A stretch of DNA of 64,000 nt from JAVDCA01 sp035293985 (GTDB taxonomy: Bacteria; Pseudomonadota; Alphaproteobacteria; Rhizobiales; Xanthobacteraceae): the NCBI GenBank assembly GCA_035293985.1, contig DATGLS010000048.1, positions 570,322-634,321 of the forward strand. Reading direction: 5' to 3'. Both the position numbers and the translations under genes were made by a program. The notes under the pieces were generated by a model. It was not told the origin of the DNA and ran no database searches. It saw only the letters and a program-made list of their open reading frames with translations. Positions 7,861-15,070 of the stretch are shown here, piece after piece. The number at the start of each line of letters is the position of its first letter. The first letter of the stretch is position 1.

Positions 7861-8619
7861 CTAATTCCGATAGCTCGGATCGATCTTGTCGAGCATGCGC
7901 AGATAGGCGGGCCAATCGGCGGAGCCGCGGCCGCTGTCGTGGCCGACATATTGCTGCACGGTCTTGCGGCAGACATCGTCGGGGATCTCGATGACCTCGC
8001 CGCCGGTCGCCTCGAGCATGAGCTGGATCTCGGCCGCCTCGTGCAGGTGGCGCATCAGCACGAAGGCGTCGCGCGCGCTCTTGCCCACCGTGAGCAGGCC
8101 ATGGTTATGCATGATCATGGCGCGATTGTTGCCGAGGTTCTTGATCAGGCGCTCACGCTCGCCGAAATCTTCCGTAATTCCCTCGTAGGGGTGATAGCCG
8201 ATGCCGCCGTAGAAGCGCACGGCCTCCTGCGAGATCATGCGCAGGCCGCCCTTGCGGCCCGCGATCGCCATGCCGATCTGCGTGTGGATGTGCACGGCGC
8301 AGTTCACGTCCGGCCGCCCGCGCATCACGCCGCCATGCAGCGTGAAGCCCGGCCGGTTGACGCCGGCGGACTCGTCGAGATCGTCGTTCATGTCGACCTT
8401 GGCGAGGTTCGACGCCGTCACCTCGGTCCACAGCAGCTCGTGCCGCTTCATCAGGAACTTGGTCGGCTCGCCCGGCACGCGCATCGAGCAGTGATTGTAG
8501 ATCACGTCGTCCCAGCCGTTGTGGGCGACCAGCCGATAGACGGCGGCGAGGTCGACGCGCGCCTCCCACTCGGCAGCGCTCACCTGGTCCTTGGTGGCGA
8601 TCGGGGTGTGGATATTCAT
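7861..8619 (-). CDS. Class II aldolase/adducin family protein
   Basis: The 252-residue protein has the AraD/FucA-like fold. Zinc-ligand motifs are present (AVHIHTQIG and MIMHNHGLLTVG), as are YNHCSMRVPG near residue 45 and a DLDESAGVNRPGFTLHGG loop. The family includes sugar-phosphate aldolases and decarboxylases; members in catabolic clusters act on varied hydroxy acids. It lies between the VOC protein gene and the M24 peptidase gene in one minus-strand run, with intergenic palindromes on both sides. The exact substrate cannot be read. Confidence 0.87.
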   Translation of the reverse strand: MNIHTPIATKDQVSAAEWEARVDLAAVYRLVAHNGWDDVIYNHCSMRVPGEPTKFLMKRHELLWTEVTASNLAKVDMNDDLDESAGVNRPGFTLHGGVMRGRPDVNCAVHIHTQIGMAIAGRKGGLRMISQEAVRFYGGIGYHPYEGITEDFGERERLIKNLGNNRAMIMHNHGLLTVGKSARDAFVLMRHLHEAAEIQLMLEATGGEVIEIPDDVCRKTVQQYVGHDSGRGSADWPAYLRMLDKIDPSYRN

Positions 8620-8635
8620 GGCGTCCTCCTTGTAG

Positions 8636-8717
8636 GCGAATAGCGAATAGCGAATGGCGAGCAGACGCCGATCGCTCTTCCTATTCCCTATTCGCCACTC
8701 CCTATTCGCTATTCGCG
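8636..8717. repeat. Palindromic intergenic repeat, family B copy 1
   Basis: Tandem GCGAATAG/GCGAATGG words face CTATTCGCCA/CTATTCGC words, forming a long imperfect hairpin between two genes. Further copies are at 9137-9211 and 15004-15065. Confidence 0.7.
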
Positions 8718-8720
8718 CGT

Positions 8721-9119
8721 TCAGCGGTTGCGCAGTTCCTGCGCGCCCGGCTCGTCCTTCTCGAAATTGAGCTCGACCTTGGCGCCGTTCACGTCGAGAA
8801 AGAACATCTGCCAGGTGCCGGTCTCGCCCTGCTGCTGCAACGCATACTCGATGCCGCGCGCCTTGAGCTTGCCGGCGACCTCCTTGATGCCGGTGGCGTT
8901 GAATGCCATGTGGTCGAGCACGCCGGCCGGCTCCGCCGGCATCTTCACCGGGTCGATCACATGGAGGATAGGCTGGTCACCCGCGTAGAGCCACACGCCG
9001 GGCCGGCTGATCGGCGGGCGATAGCCGACCTTCAGGCCGAGCATCTCGGCATAGAACGCCTCGGTCGCGGCGACGTCCTTGGTGAGGATGGTGAAGTGGC
9101 TCATCGTGTGGGCGGGCAT
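8721..9119 (-). CDS. VOC family protein (glyoxalase/dioxygenase fold)
   Basis: The chosen start at 9119 gives 132 residues and has GAGG seven bases upstream; a longer frame from 9197 would begin inside an intergenic repeat and is rejected. Two beta-alpha-beta-beta-beta modules are visible: HFTILTKDVAATEAFYAEML in the first half, and VLDHMAFNATGIKEV with FLDVNGAKVELNFE in the second. The likely metal ligands are His in MSHF, His in DHMAF and Glu in KVELNF. VOC proteins include glyoxalases and extradiol dioxygenases. Its place in a catabolic run suggests action on a small organic intermediate. Confidence 0.85.
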   Translation of the reverse strand: MPAHTMSHFTILTKDVAATEAFYAEMLGLKVGYRPPISRPGVWLYAGDQPILHVIDPVKMPAEPAGVLDHMAFNATGIKEVAGKLKARGIEYALQQQGETGTWQMFFLDVNGAKVELNFEKDEPGAQELRNR

Positions 9120-9136
9120 CGGGACCTCGCAGGAAA

Positions 9137-9211
9137 AGCGAATGGCGGGTAGCGAATAGCGATTAGAGGAGGCGCGCCTCCATTCGCTATTCGCCACTCC
9201 CTATTCGCCAC
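9137..9211. repeat. Palindromic intergenic repeat, family B copy 2
   Basis: GCGAATGG and GCGAATAGCG words pair with CATTCGCTATTCGCC words around a GAGGAGGCGCGCCTCC centre. It fills most of the spacer between the VOC and YdcF genes. Confidence 0.7.
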
Positions 9212-9223
9212 TTTACCTGAGGC

Positions 9224-10018
9224 TCACGGGCCGGGAAACAGGGCCGCGCTGCGGCCCGTCAGCCAGTATGCAAAAAGCCCGACCCACTCATGCACGGCCG
9301 TATCGGTGCGGCGCAGGCCGGCCGTGACCGACTCCATCGGCATCACGAGGTCGATCGGCCCGCGCGTGCGCCAGTCGACCGGATAGGCCTCGACCGGGAA
9401 GCCGGCCTGGCGAAAGGCGCCCATCGCGCGCGGCATGTGATAGGCGGAGGTCACCAGCAGCCAACGCTCGCCGGGCCTGGGGTTGGCGATCGCCTTGCTG
9501 AAGCGGGCGTTCTCGATGGTGTTGCGCGAGCGGCTTTCGGCCGCGATGCGCGACGCCGGAATGCCGAGGCTCTCGAACAGCACGATCGCGTACTGCGCCT
9601 CGTTGCCGCCCTTGAGCACGAGCCGCGCATCGCCGCCGCTGTAGATGATGCGCGCATCGGGATATTGCCGCGCCAGCGCCGCCGTCGCGGTGACGCGCTC
9701 GGCCGACTCGTTCAGATCGGGTGTGCCGCGCGCCGCCGACAGCTCCGGCCCGATCGCGCCGCCAAGAACGATGATGCCGGTCGGCGCCCCACGCGAGGCA
9801 TCCCACGGCGGAAAGCGCTGCTCGAGCGGCAGCATCAGCGCATTGCCGAGCGGCGTCAGGCCGGCGACGAGCAGGAGGATCGTGCCGAGTGTCGCCAGCG
9901 CTCGGCCGGTGCGCTTGAATTCGGTGAACAGGAGGATGACGCCCACCGCCACGAGCACCGCGGCATCGTCTGACGGCAGCGCGAAGAAGCCGAGGACCTT
10001 TGAGAGGATGAAAAACAT
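9224..10018 (-). CDS. YdcF family (DUF218) membrane-anchored protein
   Basis: With the start at 10018 the protein has 264 residues; upstream in-frame codons lie within a repeat element, so they are not used. Two hydrophobic segments come first (FILSKVLGFFALPSDDAAVL and GRALATLGTILLLVAGLTPL). The DUF218 domain follows, with GIIVLGGAIG, YPDARIIYSGGDARLV, ESRSRNTIENA and WLLVTSAYHMPRAMGAFRQ. The family is related to ElyC/SanA-type envelope proteins. It sits oddly among catabolic genes and its role in this run is unclear. Confidence 0.85.
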   Translation of the reverse strand: MFFILSKVLGFFALPSDDAAVLVAVGVILLFTEFKRTGRALATLGTILLLVAGLTPLGNALMLPLEQRFPPWDASRGAPTGIIVLGGAIGPELSAARGTPDLNESAERVTATAALARQYPDARIIYSGGDARLVLKGGNEAQYAIVLFESLGIPASRIAAESRSRNTIENARFSKAIANPRPGERWLLVTSAYHMPRAMGAFRQAGFPVEAYPVDWRTRGPIDLVMPMESVTAGLRRTDTAVHEWVGLFAYWLTGRSAALFPGP

Positions 10019-10030
10019 CTCACCCGCTCC

Positions 10031-10150
10031 GTCATGCCCGCGAATGCGGGCATCCACGTCTTTCTTCACCCGCCGCAAAGACATGGATCGCTGGCACATA
10101 GGCGAGCGAAGCGACGCCATTCTGCGAACGGCTATGCCCGGCCATGACGG
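10031..10150. repeat. Palindromic intergenic repeat, family A copy 2 (expanded)
   Basis: It begins GTCATGCCCGCGAATGCGGG, carries CATCCACGTCTTT and the partner AAAGACATGGAT, then an extra GCGAGCGAAGCGACGCCATT segment, and closes with TATGCCCGGCCATGACGG. It is about 40 bases longer than the other copies. Confidence 0.7.
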
Positions 10151-10161
10151 GGGGACTCATC

Positions 10162-10860
10162 TCACTTCCGCTTCTTCCAATCCTCGTAGCGCTTCTTCGC
10201 CTCGTCGTTGGCCGGATAGAGGCCCGGCAGCGGCACGCCCTTCTCGACCTCGCTCACCACCCAGGTCTCATAGCGTTCGTGCTCCTCGCCTTCCGTCATC
10301 ACGAAGTCGATCAGCGCCTGCGGGATCACCACCGCGCCGTCGTCGTCGGCGACGATCAGGTCGCCGGGAAAGATCGCGCAGCCGCCGCAGGCGATCGGCT
10401 CGTTCCAGCCGACGAAGGTGAGCCCATTGACCGAGGCCGGCGCCGCCGTGCCGCGGCACCAGACCGGCAGCTTGGTCGCGACCACCCCGGCCTTGTCGCG
10501 GATCACCCCGTCGGTGACGAGCGCCGTGACGCCGCGGCGGGCCATGCGCATCACCAGAATGTCGCCGAAGATGCCGGCCGTCTGCACCCCCATGGCGTCG
10601 GCGACCGCGATGCAGCCGTCCGGCATGGCCTCGATGGCGGCGCGGGTCGAGATCGGCTTGCCCCAGCTCTCGGGCGTCGCCAGGTCCTCGCGCACCGGCA
10701 CGAAGCGCAGCGTGAAGGCCGGGCCGATCAGCCGCCGGCCCGAATGCGCGAGCGGCATCGGGCCGTCCATCCAGCAGCGGCGGATGCCCTTCTTGAGCAG
10801 CATCGTCGTAATGGTGGCGGTGGTGACGTGGCGCAGCTTGTCGTACTTGTCCGAGCTCAT
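10162..10860 (-). CDS. RraA family protein (HMG/CHA aldolase or RraA-like)
   Basis: The 232-residue protein shows the RraA fold: a VADAMGVQTAGIFGDILVMR loop, then RRGVTALVTDGVIRD with the conserved Arg-Asp pair, and PGDLIVADDDGAVVIP. Members act either as 4-hydroxy-4-methyl-2-oxoglutarate/4-carboxy-4-hydroxy-2-oxoadipate aldolases or as RNase E inhibitors. Because this gene heads a catabolic-looking run with a class II aldolase, an aldolase or decarboxylase role is more likely than an RNase role. This is inference from context. Confidence 0.85.
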   Translation of the reverse strand: MSSDKYDKLRHVTTATITTMLLKKGIRRCWMDGPMPLAHSGRRLIGPAFTLRFVPVREDLATPESWGKPISTRAAIEAMPDGCIAVADAMGVQTAGIFGDILVMRMARRGVTALVTDGVIRDKAGVVATKLPVWCRGTAAPASVNGLTFVGWNEPIACGGCAIFPGDLIVADDDGAVVIPQALIDFVMTEGEEHERYETWVVSEVEKGVPLPGLYPANDEAKKRYEDWKKRK

Positions 10861-10888
10861 TGAAGGCCTCGTGGGTGGGCGATGGAGT

Positions 10889-11461
10889 TCAGGCGGGACG
10901 CAGGCCCAGCCGCTCGTCGCGGCGACGCAGCCAGGCGATGAAGGGGATCGACAGCAGCACCATCCAGGCCTTGCCGACCGTCTGGCCGGCGAGAAAATCG
11001 AGCGAGCCGAACGCGAGCCAGAGGAAGACGATGGAATCGACCACGAGGCCCGCGATACCCGACGCGATCACGGCGAGCACGAGGCGCCGGCGCGCGAGTG
11101 GCGTATAGACCAGGAGGTCGGCGCCCTCCGACAGCAGGAAGGCCGCCGCCGAGGCGATCACGAGCGCGGGCGGGGCGAGCAGCGCCGAGAGCGCAGCGCC
11201 CGCAATGATGGCGAGCACCGAGACCGAAACGCCGAGCCGGCGCTGGGTGAGATCGCGCAGCACCAGCGCGATGCCGACCATGGTGACGCCGGACGGCGCC
11301 ATCAGGCCGGGCGCGACCGGGATGAGACAGGGGCCATTCGCGGCGCACACCGTGCCGGCGTGGCCGATCAGCCAGTTGGCCGCGGGGATCGTCAGGCCGA
11401 ACAGGACGAGAAAGATGATGCCTTCGCGACGACGGCGACGCGCGTTGCCTGCGTCGCTCAT
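10889..11461 (-). CDS. yhhQ: Queuosine precursor (preQ0) transporter, VUT/YhhQ family
   Basis: The start at 11461 overlaps the queC stop (ATGA) and gives 190 residues with five to six membrane helices. These include GIIFLVLFGLTIPAANWLIG, TMVGIALVLRDLTQRRLG, LAIIAGAALSALLAPPALV and VIASGIAGLVVDSIVFLWLA. The VLRDLTQRR motif and ASAAAFLLSEGADLLVYTPL are characteristic of the VUT family. Such carriers import preQ0/preQ1 so the cell can make queuosine in tRNA. Fusion-like coupling with queC supports this. A longer frame upstream overlaps queC entirely and is a shadow. Confidence 0.88.
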   Translation of the reverse strand: MSDAGNARRRRREGIIFLVLFGLTIPAANWLIGHAGTVCAANGPCLIPVAPGLMAPSGVTMVGIALVLRDLTQRRLGVSVSVLAIIAGAALSALLAPPALVIASAAAFLLSEGADLLVYTPLARRRLVLAVIASGIAGLVVDSIVFLWLAFGSLDFLAGQTVGKAWMVLLSIPFIAWLRRRDERLGLRPA

Positions 11462-12201
11462 CGGGCCTTCGGCGCGTTGGTCCGCGACTGCTGCCATTTG
11501 GCGAAACCCTGCGCGCGCAACTGGCAGGCCGGGCACTCGCCGCAGCCATAGCCCCAGGGGTGCCATTGCGAACGGTCGCCGAGATAGCAGGTGTGGGTAT
11601 GCTCGACCAGCAGGTCGATCAAAGGGGCGCCGCCGAGCGCATGGCCGAGAGCGAAAGTCTCCGCTTTGTCGATCCACATCAGCGGCGTATGGATGACGAA
11701 GTTGCGCTCCATGCCGAGGTTGAGCGCGAGCTGCATCGCCTTGATGGTGTCGTCGCGGCAATCCGGATAGCCGGAGTAATCGGTCTCGCACATGCCGGCG
11801 ACCATGTGCCGCGCGCCACGCCGATACGCGATCGCGCCCGCGTAGCAGAAGAACAGGAGATTGCGGCCGGGCACGAAGGTCGACGGAAGGCCGCTCTGCG
11901 CGACCTCGATCGCGACCGCACGGGTGAGCGACGTATCCGAGATCGCCCCGAGCCCCGTCATGTCGACGATGTGGTCCTCGCCGAGCCGCCCGGCCCACAC
12001 CGGATCGAGCTTGGCGATCATCTCGCGCAGCCGCGGCCGCACCGTGAGCTCGACCGCATGGCGCTGGCCATAGGCGAAGCCCACCGTCTCGACCCGGGCA
12101 AAGCGCTGCAGCGCCCAGGCGAGGCAAACGGTCGAATCCTGCCCGCCGGAGAAAAGGACGAGCGCGCTGTCGGGGCTTTCGCGGCCAATGGGTAACGCCA
12201 T
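11458..12201 (-). CDS. queC: 7-cyano-7-deazaguanine synthase QueC
   Basis: QueC converts 7-carboxy-7-deazaguanine to preQ0 with ATP and ammonia, using zinc. The 247-residue protein has the PP-loop ALVLFSGGQDSTVCLAW near the N-terminus and FVPGRNLLFFCYAGAIAYR in the middle. The C-terminal zinc site is a Cys in TCYLGD plus CGECPACQ. Length is normal. The stop overlaps the start of the preQ0 transporter gene. No queD or queE lies in the window, so those steps must be encoded elsewhere or replaced by uptake. Confidence 0.95.
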   Translation of the reverse strand: MALPIGRESPDSALVLFSGGQDSTVCLAWALQRFARVETVGFAYGQRHAVELTVRPRLREMIAKLDPVWAGRLGEDHIVDMTGLGAISDTSLTRAVAIEVAQSGLPSTFVPGRNLLFFCYAGAIAYRRGARHMVAGMCETDYSGYPDCRDDTIKAMQLALNLGMERNFVIHTPLMWIDKAETFALGHALGGAPLIDLLVEHTHTCYLGDRSQWHPWGYGCGECPACQLRAQGFAKWQQSRTNAPKAR

Positions 12202-12218
12202 GGCTCTTATTTATTCAT

Positions 12219-12306
12219 CATGGCCGGGCTTGTCCCGGCCATCCACGTCTGGCCCGGAAAAAAGACGTGGATGCCCGCATTCGCGACGCATTCGCGGGCA
12301 TGACGG
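12219..12306. repeat. Palindromic intergenic repeat, family A copy 3
   Basis: It begins CATGGCCGGGCTTGTCCCGG, has CATCCACGTCT facing AAGACGTGGATG, and ends GCATTCGCGGGCATGACGG. It separates queC from the aldo/keto reductase gene. Confidence 0.75.
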
Positions 12307-12331
12307 CTGTTGTGCGGAAGCACTCGCGACC

Positions 12332-13153
12332 TCACTCATCCCAATCCGGCGCGCCGCCCCAGTTGACGATGCGGCCGCTCGGGCGGGCGAGCTCGCGGAT
12401 CTGCTCCATCTCGGCGTCGCTCAGCGCGAAATCGAAGATCGACATGTTCTCCTCGAGCCGCTCGACCTTGGAGGTGCGCGGGATGACGACGGCGCCCTCC
12501 TGCACGAGGTAGCGCAGGCTGACCTGCCCGGCCGTCTTCTTGTGCGCCGCGCCGATCGCTTTGAGCATCTTGTCGCCGGCGGCGCGACCGCGGGCGATCG
12601 GCGAATAGGCCGTGATCGACAGCCCGAGCCGGCGCGCCTCGGCGACCACCTTGCTCTGGTCGAGATAGGGGTGCCACTCGATCTGATTGGTGACCAGCGG
12701 CTCGGTCGCGAGCCGGACCGCCTCGCGCAGCATCGGCACCGTGAAATTCGACACCCCGATATGGCGTGCGTAGCCGACCTTCTTCATCTTGCACAGGGCG
12801 CCGATCGTCTCGGCGAGCGGAATCTGCGGGTTGGGCCAATGGATCAGCAGCAGGTCCACCTCGGTGAGACGTAGCCGCACGAGGCTCTCCTTGGTGGCGC
12901 GCTCGAGCTCGGGCGGCGACAGGTGAGTCTGCCATACCTTGGTGGTGACGAAGACCTCGCGGCGGGCAACGCGCGAGGCGCGCAGACCGTCCCCGACCTC
13001 GCGCTCGTTGTCGTACATCTCGGCGGTGTCGATGTGGCGATAGCCGAGGCGGAGCGCCTGCTCGACCGCCCGCGCACAGCTGCGCCCGCGCAGCTCCCAC
13101 GTGCCGAGCCCGACCGCCGGAATTCTTGCGCCGTTTGCTTCGACGAACTGCAT
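12332..13153 (-). CDS. Aldo/keto reductase
   Basis: The 273-residue TIM-barrel NADPH oxidoreductase has the AKR catalytic tetrad: Asp and Tyr in IDTAEMYDNE, Lys in VFVTTKVW and His in LLIHWPNP. It also has the AKR signatures GVSNFTVPMLREA and VIPRTSKVERLEENM, where the Lys/Arg pair binds the cofactor phosphate. It resembles 2,5-diketo-D-gluconate reductase-type bacterial AKRs, which reduce aldehydes and ketones. It stands alone between queC and a LprI-like gene, so its physiological substrate is open. Confidence 0.92.
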   Translation of the reverse strand: MQFVEANGARIPAVGLGTWELRGRSCARAVEQALRLGYRHIDTAEMYDNEREVGDGLRASRVARREVFVTTKVWQTHLSPPELERATKESLVRLRLTEVDLLLIHWPNPQIPLAETIGALCKMKKVGYARHIGVSNFTVPMLREAVRLATEPLVTNQIEWHPYLDQSKVVAEARRLGLSITAYSPIARGRAAGDKMLKAIGAAHKKTAGQVSLRYLVQEGAVVIPRTSKVERLEENMSIFDFALSDAEMEQIRELARPSGRIVNWGGAPDWDE

Positions 13154-13249
13154 GCGAAAACCTCAACCGTCCTCGATATAGGCAGCGGTACGCCACAAGA
13201 ACACCGACTGGGCCCACTCACATGCGATAACCGGAACGCGGAAGCCGTA

Positions 13250-13723
13250 TCACAGACCCTGAAAAACCTTGAGCAGCAGCGCGCGGCGCGCCGTCTCGCG
13301 CGCTACGCACGCGGCCGCCATCGAGGTCGCCATCGTGCCGCGGATCTTGTCGTGGTAGAAGCTGCAGGTCGTATCGCGATAGGCGATCCAGGCGCGCTGC
13401 ATGTCGCGCAACTTGACCTTCTGGGCCTCGTCGAGGTCGGCGCCGAGCGCGCGGAAGTTCTCGTTGAGCAGCGCGTCCCAGATCTTGCGCTCGCGGTCGT
13501 AGCACTCGGCGGTCGCGACGGTGCTCTGGTTCTCCGGCTTTTCGGTGCATGGATCGGCGACGATCGCAAAAATGCAATGGCGTTCGCCTTCGTCGATGTC
13601 ATCGACGTATTTCTGCGCGCAGGCGCGGATCGCCGTGTCGTCCTGGCCGGCTGCGGCGGCGTGGGAGGTGTCGACCAGGAACGCGGCCGCCATGGCGACG
13701 AGGATCGACAGTCGTAGTGTCAT
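13250..13723 (-). CDS. Secreted LprI-like (DUF1311) protein
   Basis: The 157-residue precursor starts with a signal peptide (LSILVAMAAAFLVDTSHAAAA). The mature part has the DUF1311/LprI pattern: AECYDRERKIWDALLNENF, then QRAWIAYRDTTCSFY, plus conserved Cys residues (RACAQKY, RHCIFA, DPCTEK, AACVARE). LprI-type proteins are periplasmic and some inhibit lysozyme. No operon partner is evident; the next gene upstream is isovaleryl-CoA dehydrogenase, 68 bases away. Confidence 0.82.
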   Translation of the reverse strand: MTLRLSILVAMAAAFLVDTSHAAAAGQDDTAIRACAQKYVDDIDEGERHCIFAIVADPCTEKPENQSTVATAECYDRERKIWDALLNENFRALGADLDEAQKVKLRDMQRAWIAYRDTTCSFYHDKIRGTMATSMAAACVARETARRALLLKVFQGL

Positions 13724-13791
13724 AGGCTCACCTCGGTTTTATCGGCCCGGAGCGGCGAAAACTTGCCTGTCGCGCGCGGCCGCACAATGGC

Positions 13792-14964
13792 TCACGCGGT
13801 CTTGTCGAAGATCTCCCGCCCGATCAGCATGCGCCTGATCTCGCTCGTGCCGGCGCCGATCTCGTAGAGCTTGGCGTCGCGCAGCAGGCGGCCGGTCGGA
13901 TAATCGTTGATGTAGCCGTTGCCGCCGAGGCACTGAATGGCGTCGAGCGCGACCGCGGTCGCGCGCTCGGCGGCGTAGAGGATCGCGCCGGCCGCATCCT
14001 CCCGCGTGGTCTTGCCGGAATCGCATGCGCGCGCCACCGCGTAGACATAGGCCTTGGCGGCGTTCATGGTCACGTACATGTCGGCGAGCTTGCCTTGCAT
14101 GAGCTGGAACGAGCCGATCGGCGCGCCGAACTGCTTGCGCTCGTGCACATACGGAAGCACGACGTCGAGACAGGCCTGCATGATGCCGAGCGGGCCGGCG
14201 GCGAGCACCACGCGCTCGTAGTCGAGCCCGGACATCAGCACGTTGACGCCCTGCCCCACCTGCCCGAGCACGTTCTCGGCCGGCACCTCGCAGTCCTGGA
14301 AGACGAGCTCGCAGGTGTCGGAGCCGCGCATGCCGAGCTTGTCGAGCTTCTGCGCCGTGGAGAAACCGGCAAAACCCTTCTCGATCAGGAATGCCGTGAT
14401 GCCGCGGGCGCCGGCGTTCGGATCGGTCTTGGCATAGACCACGAGCGTCTCGGCCACCGGGCCGTTGGTGATCCAGAACTTCGAGCCATTGAGCACGTAA
14501 CGGTCGCCGCGCTTGTCGGCGCGCGTCTTCATCGAGACGACGTCGGAGCCGGCGCCCGGCTCGGACATGGCGAGCGCGCCGACGTGCTCGCCGGAGACGA
14601 GCTTGGGCAGGTAGCGCCGCTTCTGCTCGGCCGTGCCGTTGCGGCGGATCTGATTGACGCACAGGTTCGAGTGCGCCCCGTAGGAGAGGCCGACCGCCGC
14701 CGAGGCGCGCGAGACCTCCTCCATGGCGACACAGTGCTCGAGATAGCCGAGCCCGGAACCGCCGAACTCCTCCTCGACCGTGATGCCATGCAGGCCGAGC
14801 GCGCCCATGCGGGGCCACAGGTCGCGCGGAAACTCGTTGCTCCGATCGATCGCCTCGGCCCGCGGCGCGATCTCGTCCTGGGCGAAACCGCGCACCATCT
14901 CGCGCAGCTGCTCGGCGTTCTCGCCGAGCCCGAAGTCGAAACCGGACCATGCGTTGGGGATCAT
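13792..14964 (-). CDS. ivd: Isovaleryl-CoA dehydrogenase-type acyl-CoA dehydrogenase
   Basis: The 390-residue flavoenzyme of leucine breakdown oxidises isovaleryl-CoA to 3-methylcrotonyl-CoA. The ACAD signatures are present: ALAMSEPGAGSDVVSMKTRA for FAD and substrate binding, NGSKFWITNGP, and GGNGYINDYPTGRLLRDAKL with YEIGAGTSEIRR at the C-terminus. The likely catalytic Glu sits in LDYERVVLAAGPLG, the helix position typical of IVD. No methylcrotonyl-CoA carboxylase genes are adjacent. The spacer upstream contains a family B repeat. Confidence 0.9.
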   Translation of the reverse strand: MIPNAWSGFDFGLGENAEQLREMVRGFAQDEIAPRAEAIDRSNEFPRDLWPRMGALGLHGITVEEEFGGSGLGYLEHCVAMEEVSRASAAVGLSYGAHSNLCVNQIRRNGTAEQKRRYLPKLVSGEHVGALAMSEPGAGSDVVSMKTRADKRGDRYVLNGSKFWITNGPVAETLVVYAKTDPNAGARGITAFLIEKGFAGFSTAQKLDKLGMRGSDTCELVFQDCEVPAENVLGQVGQGVNVLMSGLDYERVVLAAGPLGIMQACLDVVLPYVHERKQFGAPIGSFQLMQGKLADMYVTMNAAKAYVYAVARACDSGKTTREDAAGAILYAAERATAVALDAIQCLGGNGYINDYPTGRLLRDAKLYEIGAGTSEIRRMLIGREIFDKTA

Positions 14965-15003
14965 GATGGGGTGCCTCTTTGGCGAGGCATTGTAACGAAG
15001 GGG

Positions 15004-15065
15004 CGGCGAATAGCGAATGGCGAATAGATCCGCGCCTACTCGCTACTCGCCATTCGCTACTCGCG
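15004..15065. repeat. Palindromic intergenic repeat, family B copy 3
   Basis: GCGAATAGCGAATGGCGAAT pairs with CTCGCTACTCGCCATTCGCT in the spacer between ivd and the GGDEF-EAL gene. It is the shortest of the three copies in the window. Confidence 0.7.
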
Positions 15066-15070
15066 CCCTT

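Noticed and set aside
6548..10860. A complete degradation pathway for one named compound
   Set aside because: The genes (RraA-like, VOC, class II aldolase, M24, DUF1330) look catabolic, but families are too broad to name a substrate without searches.
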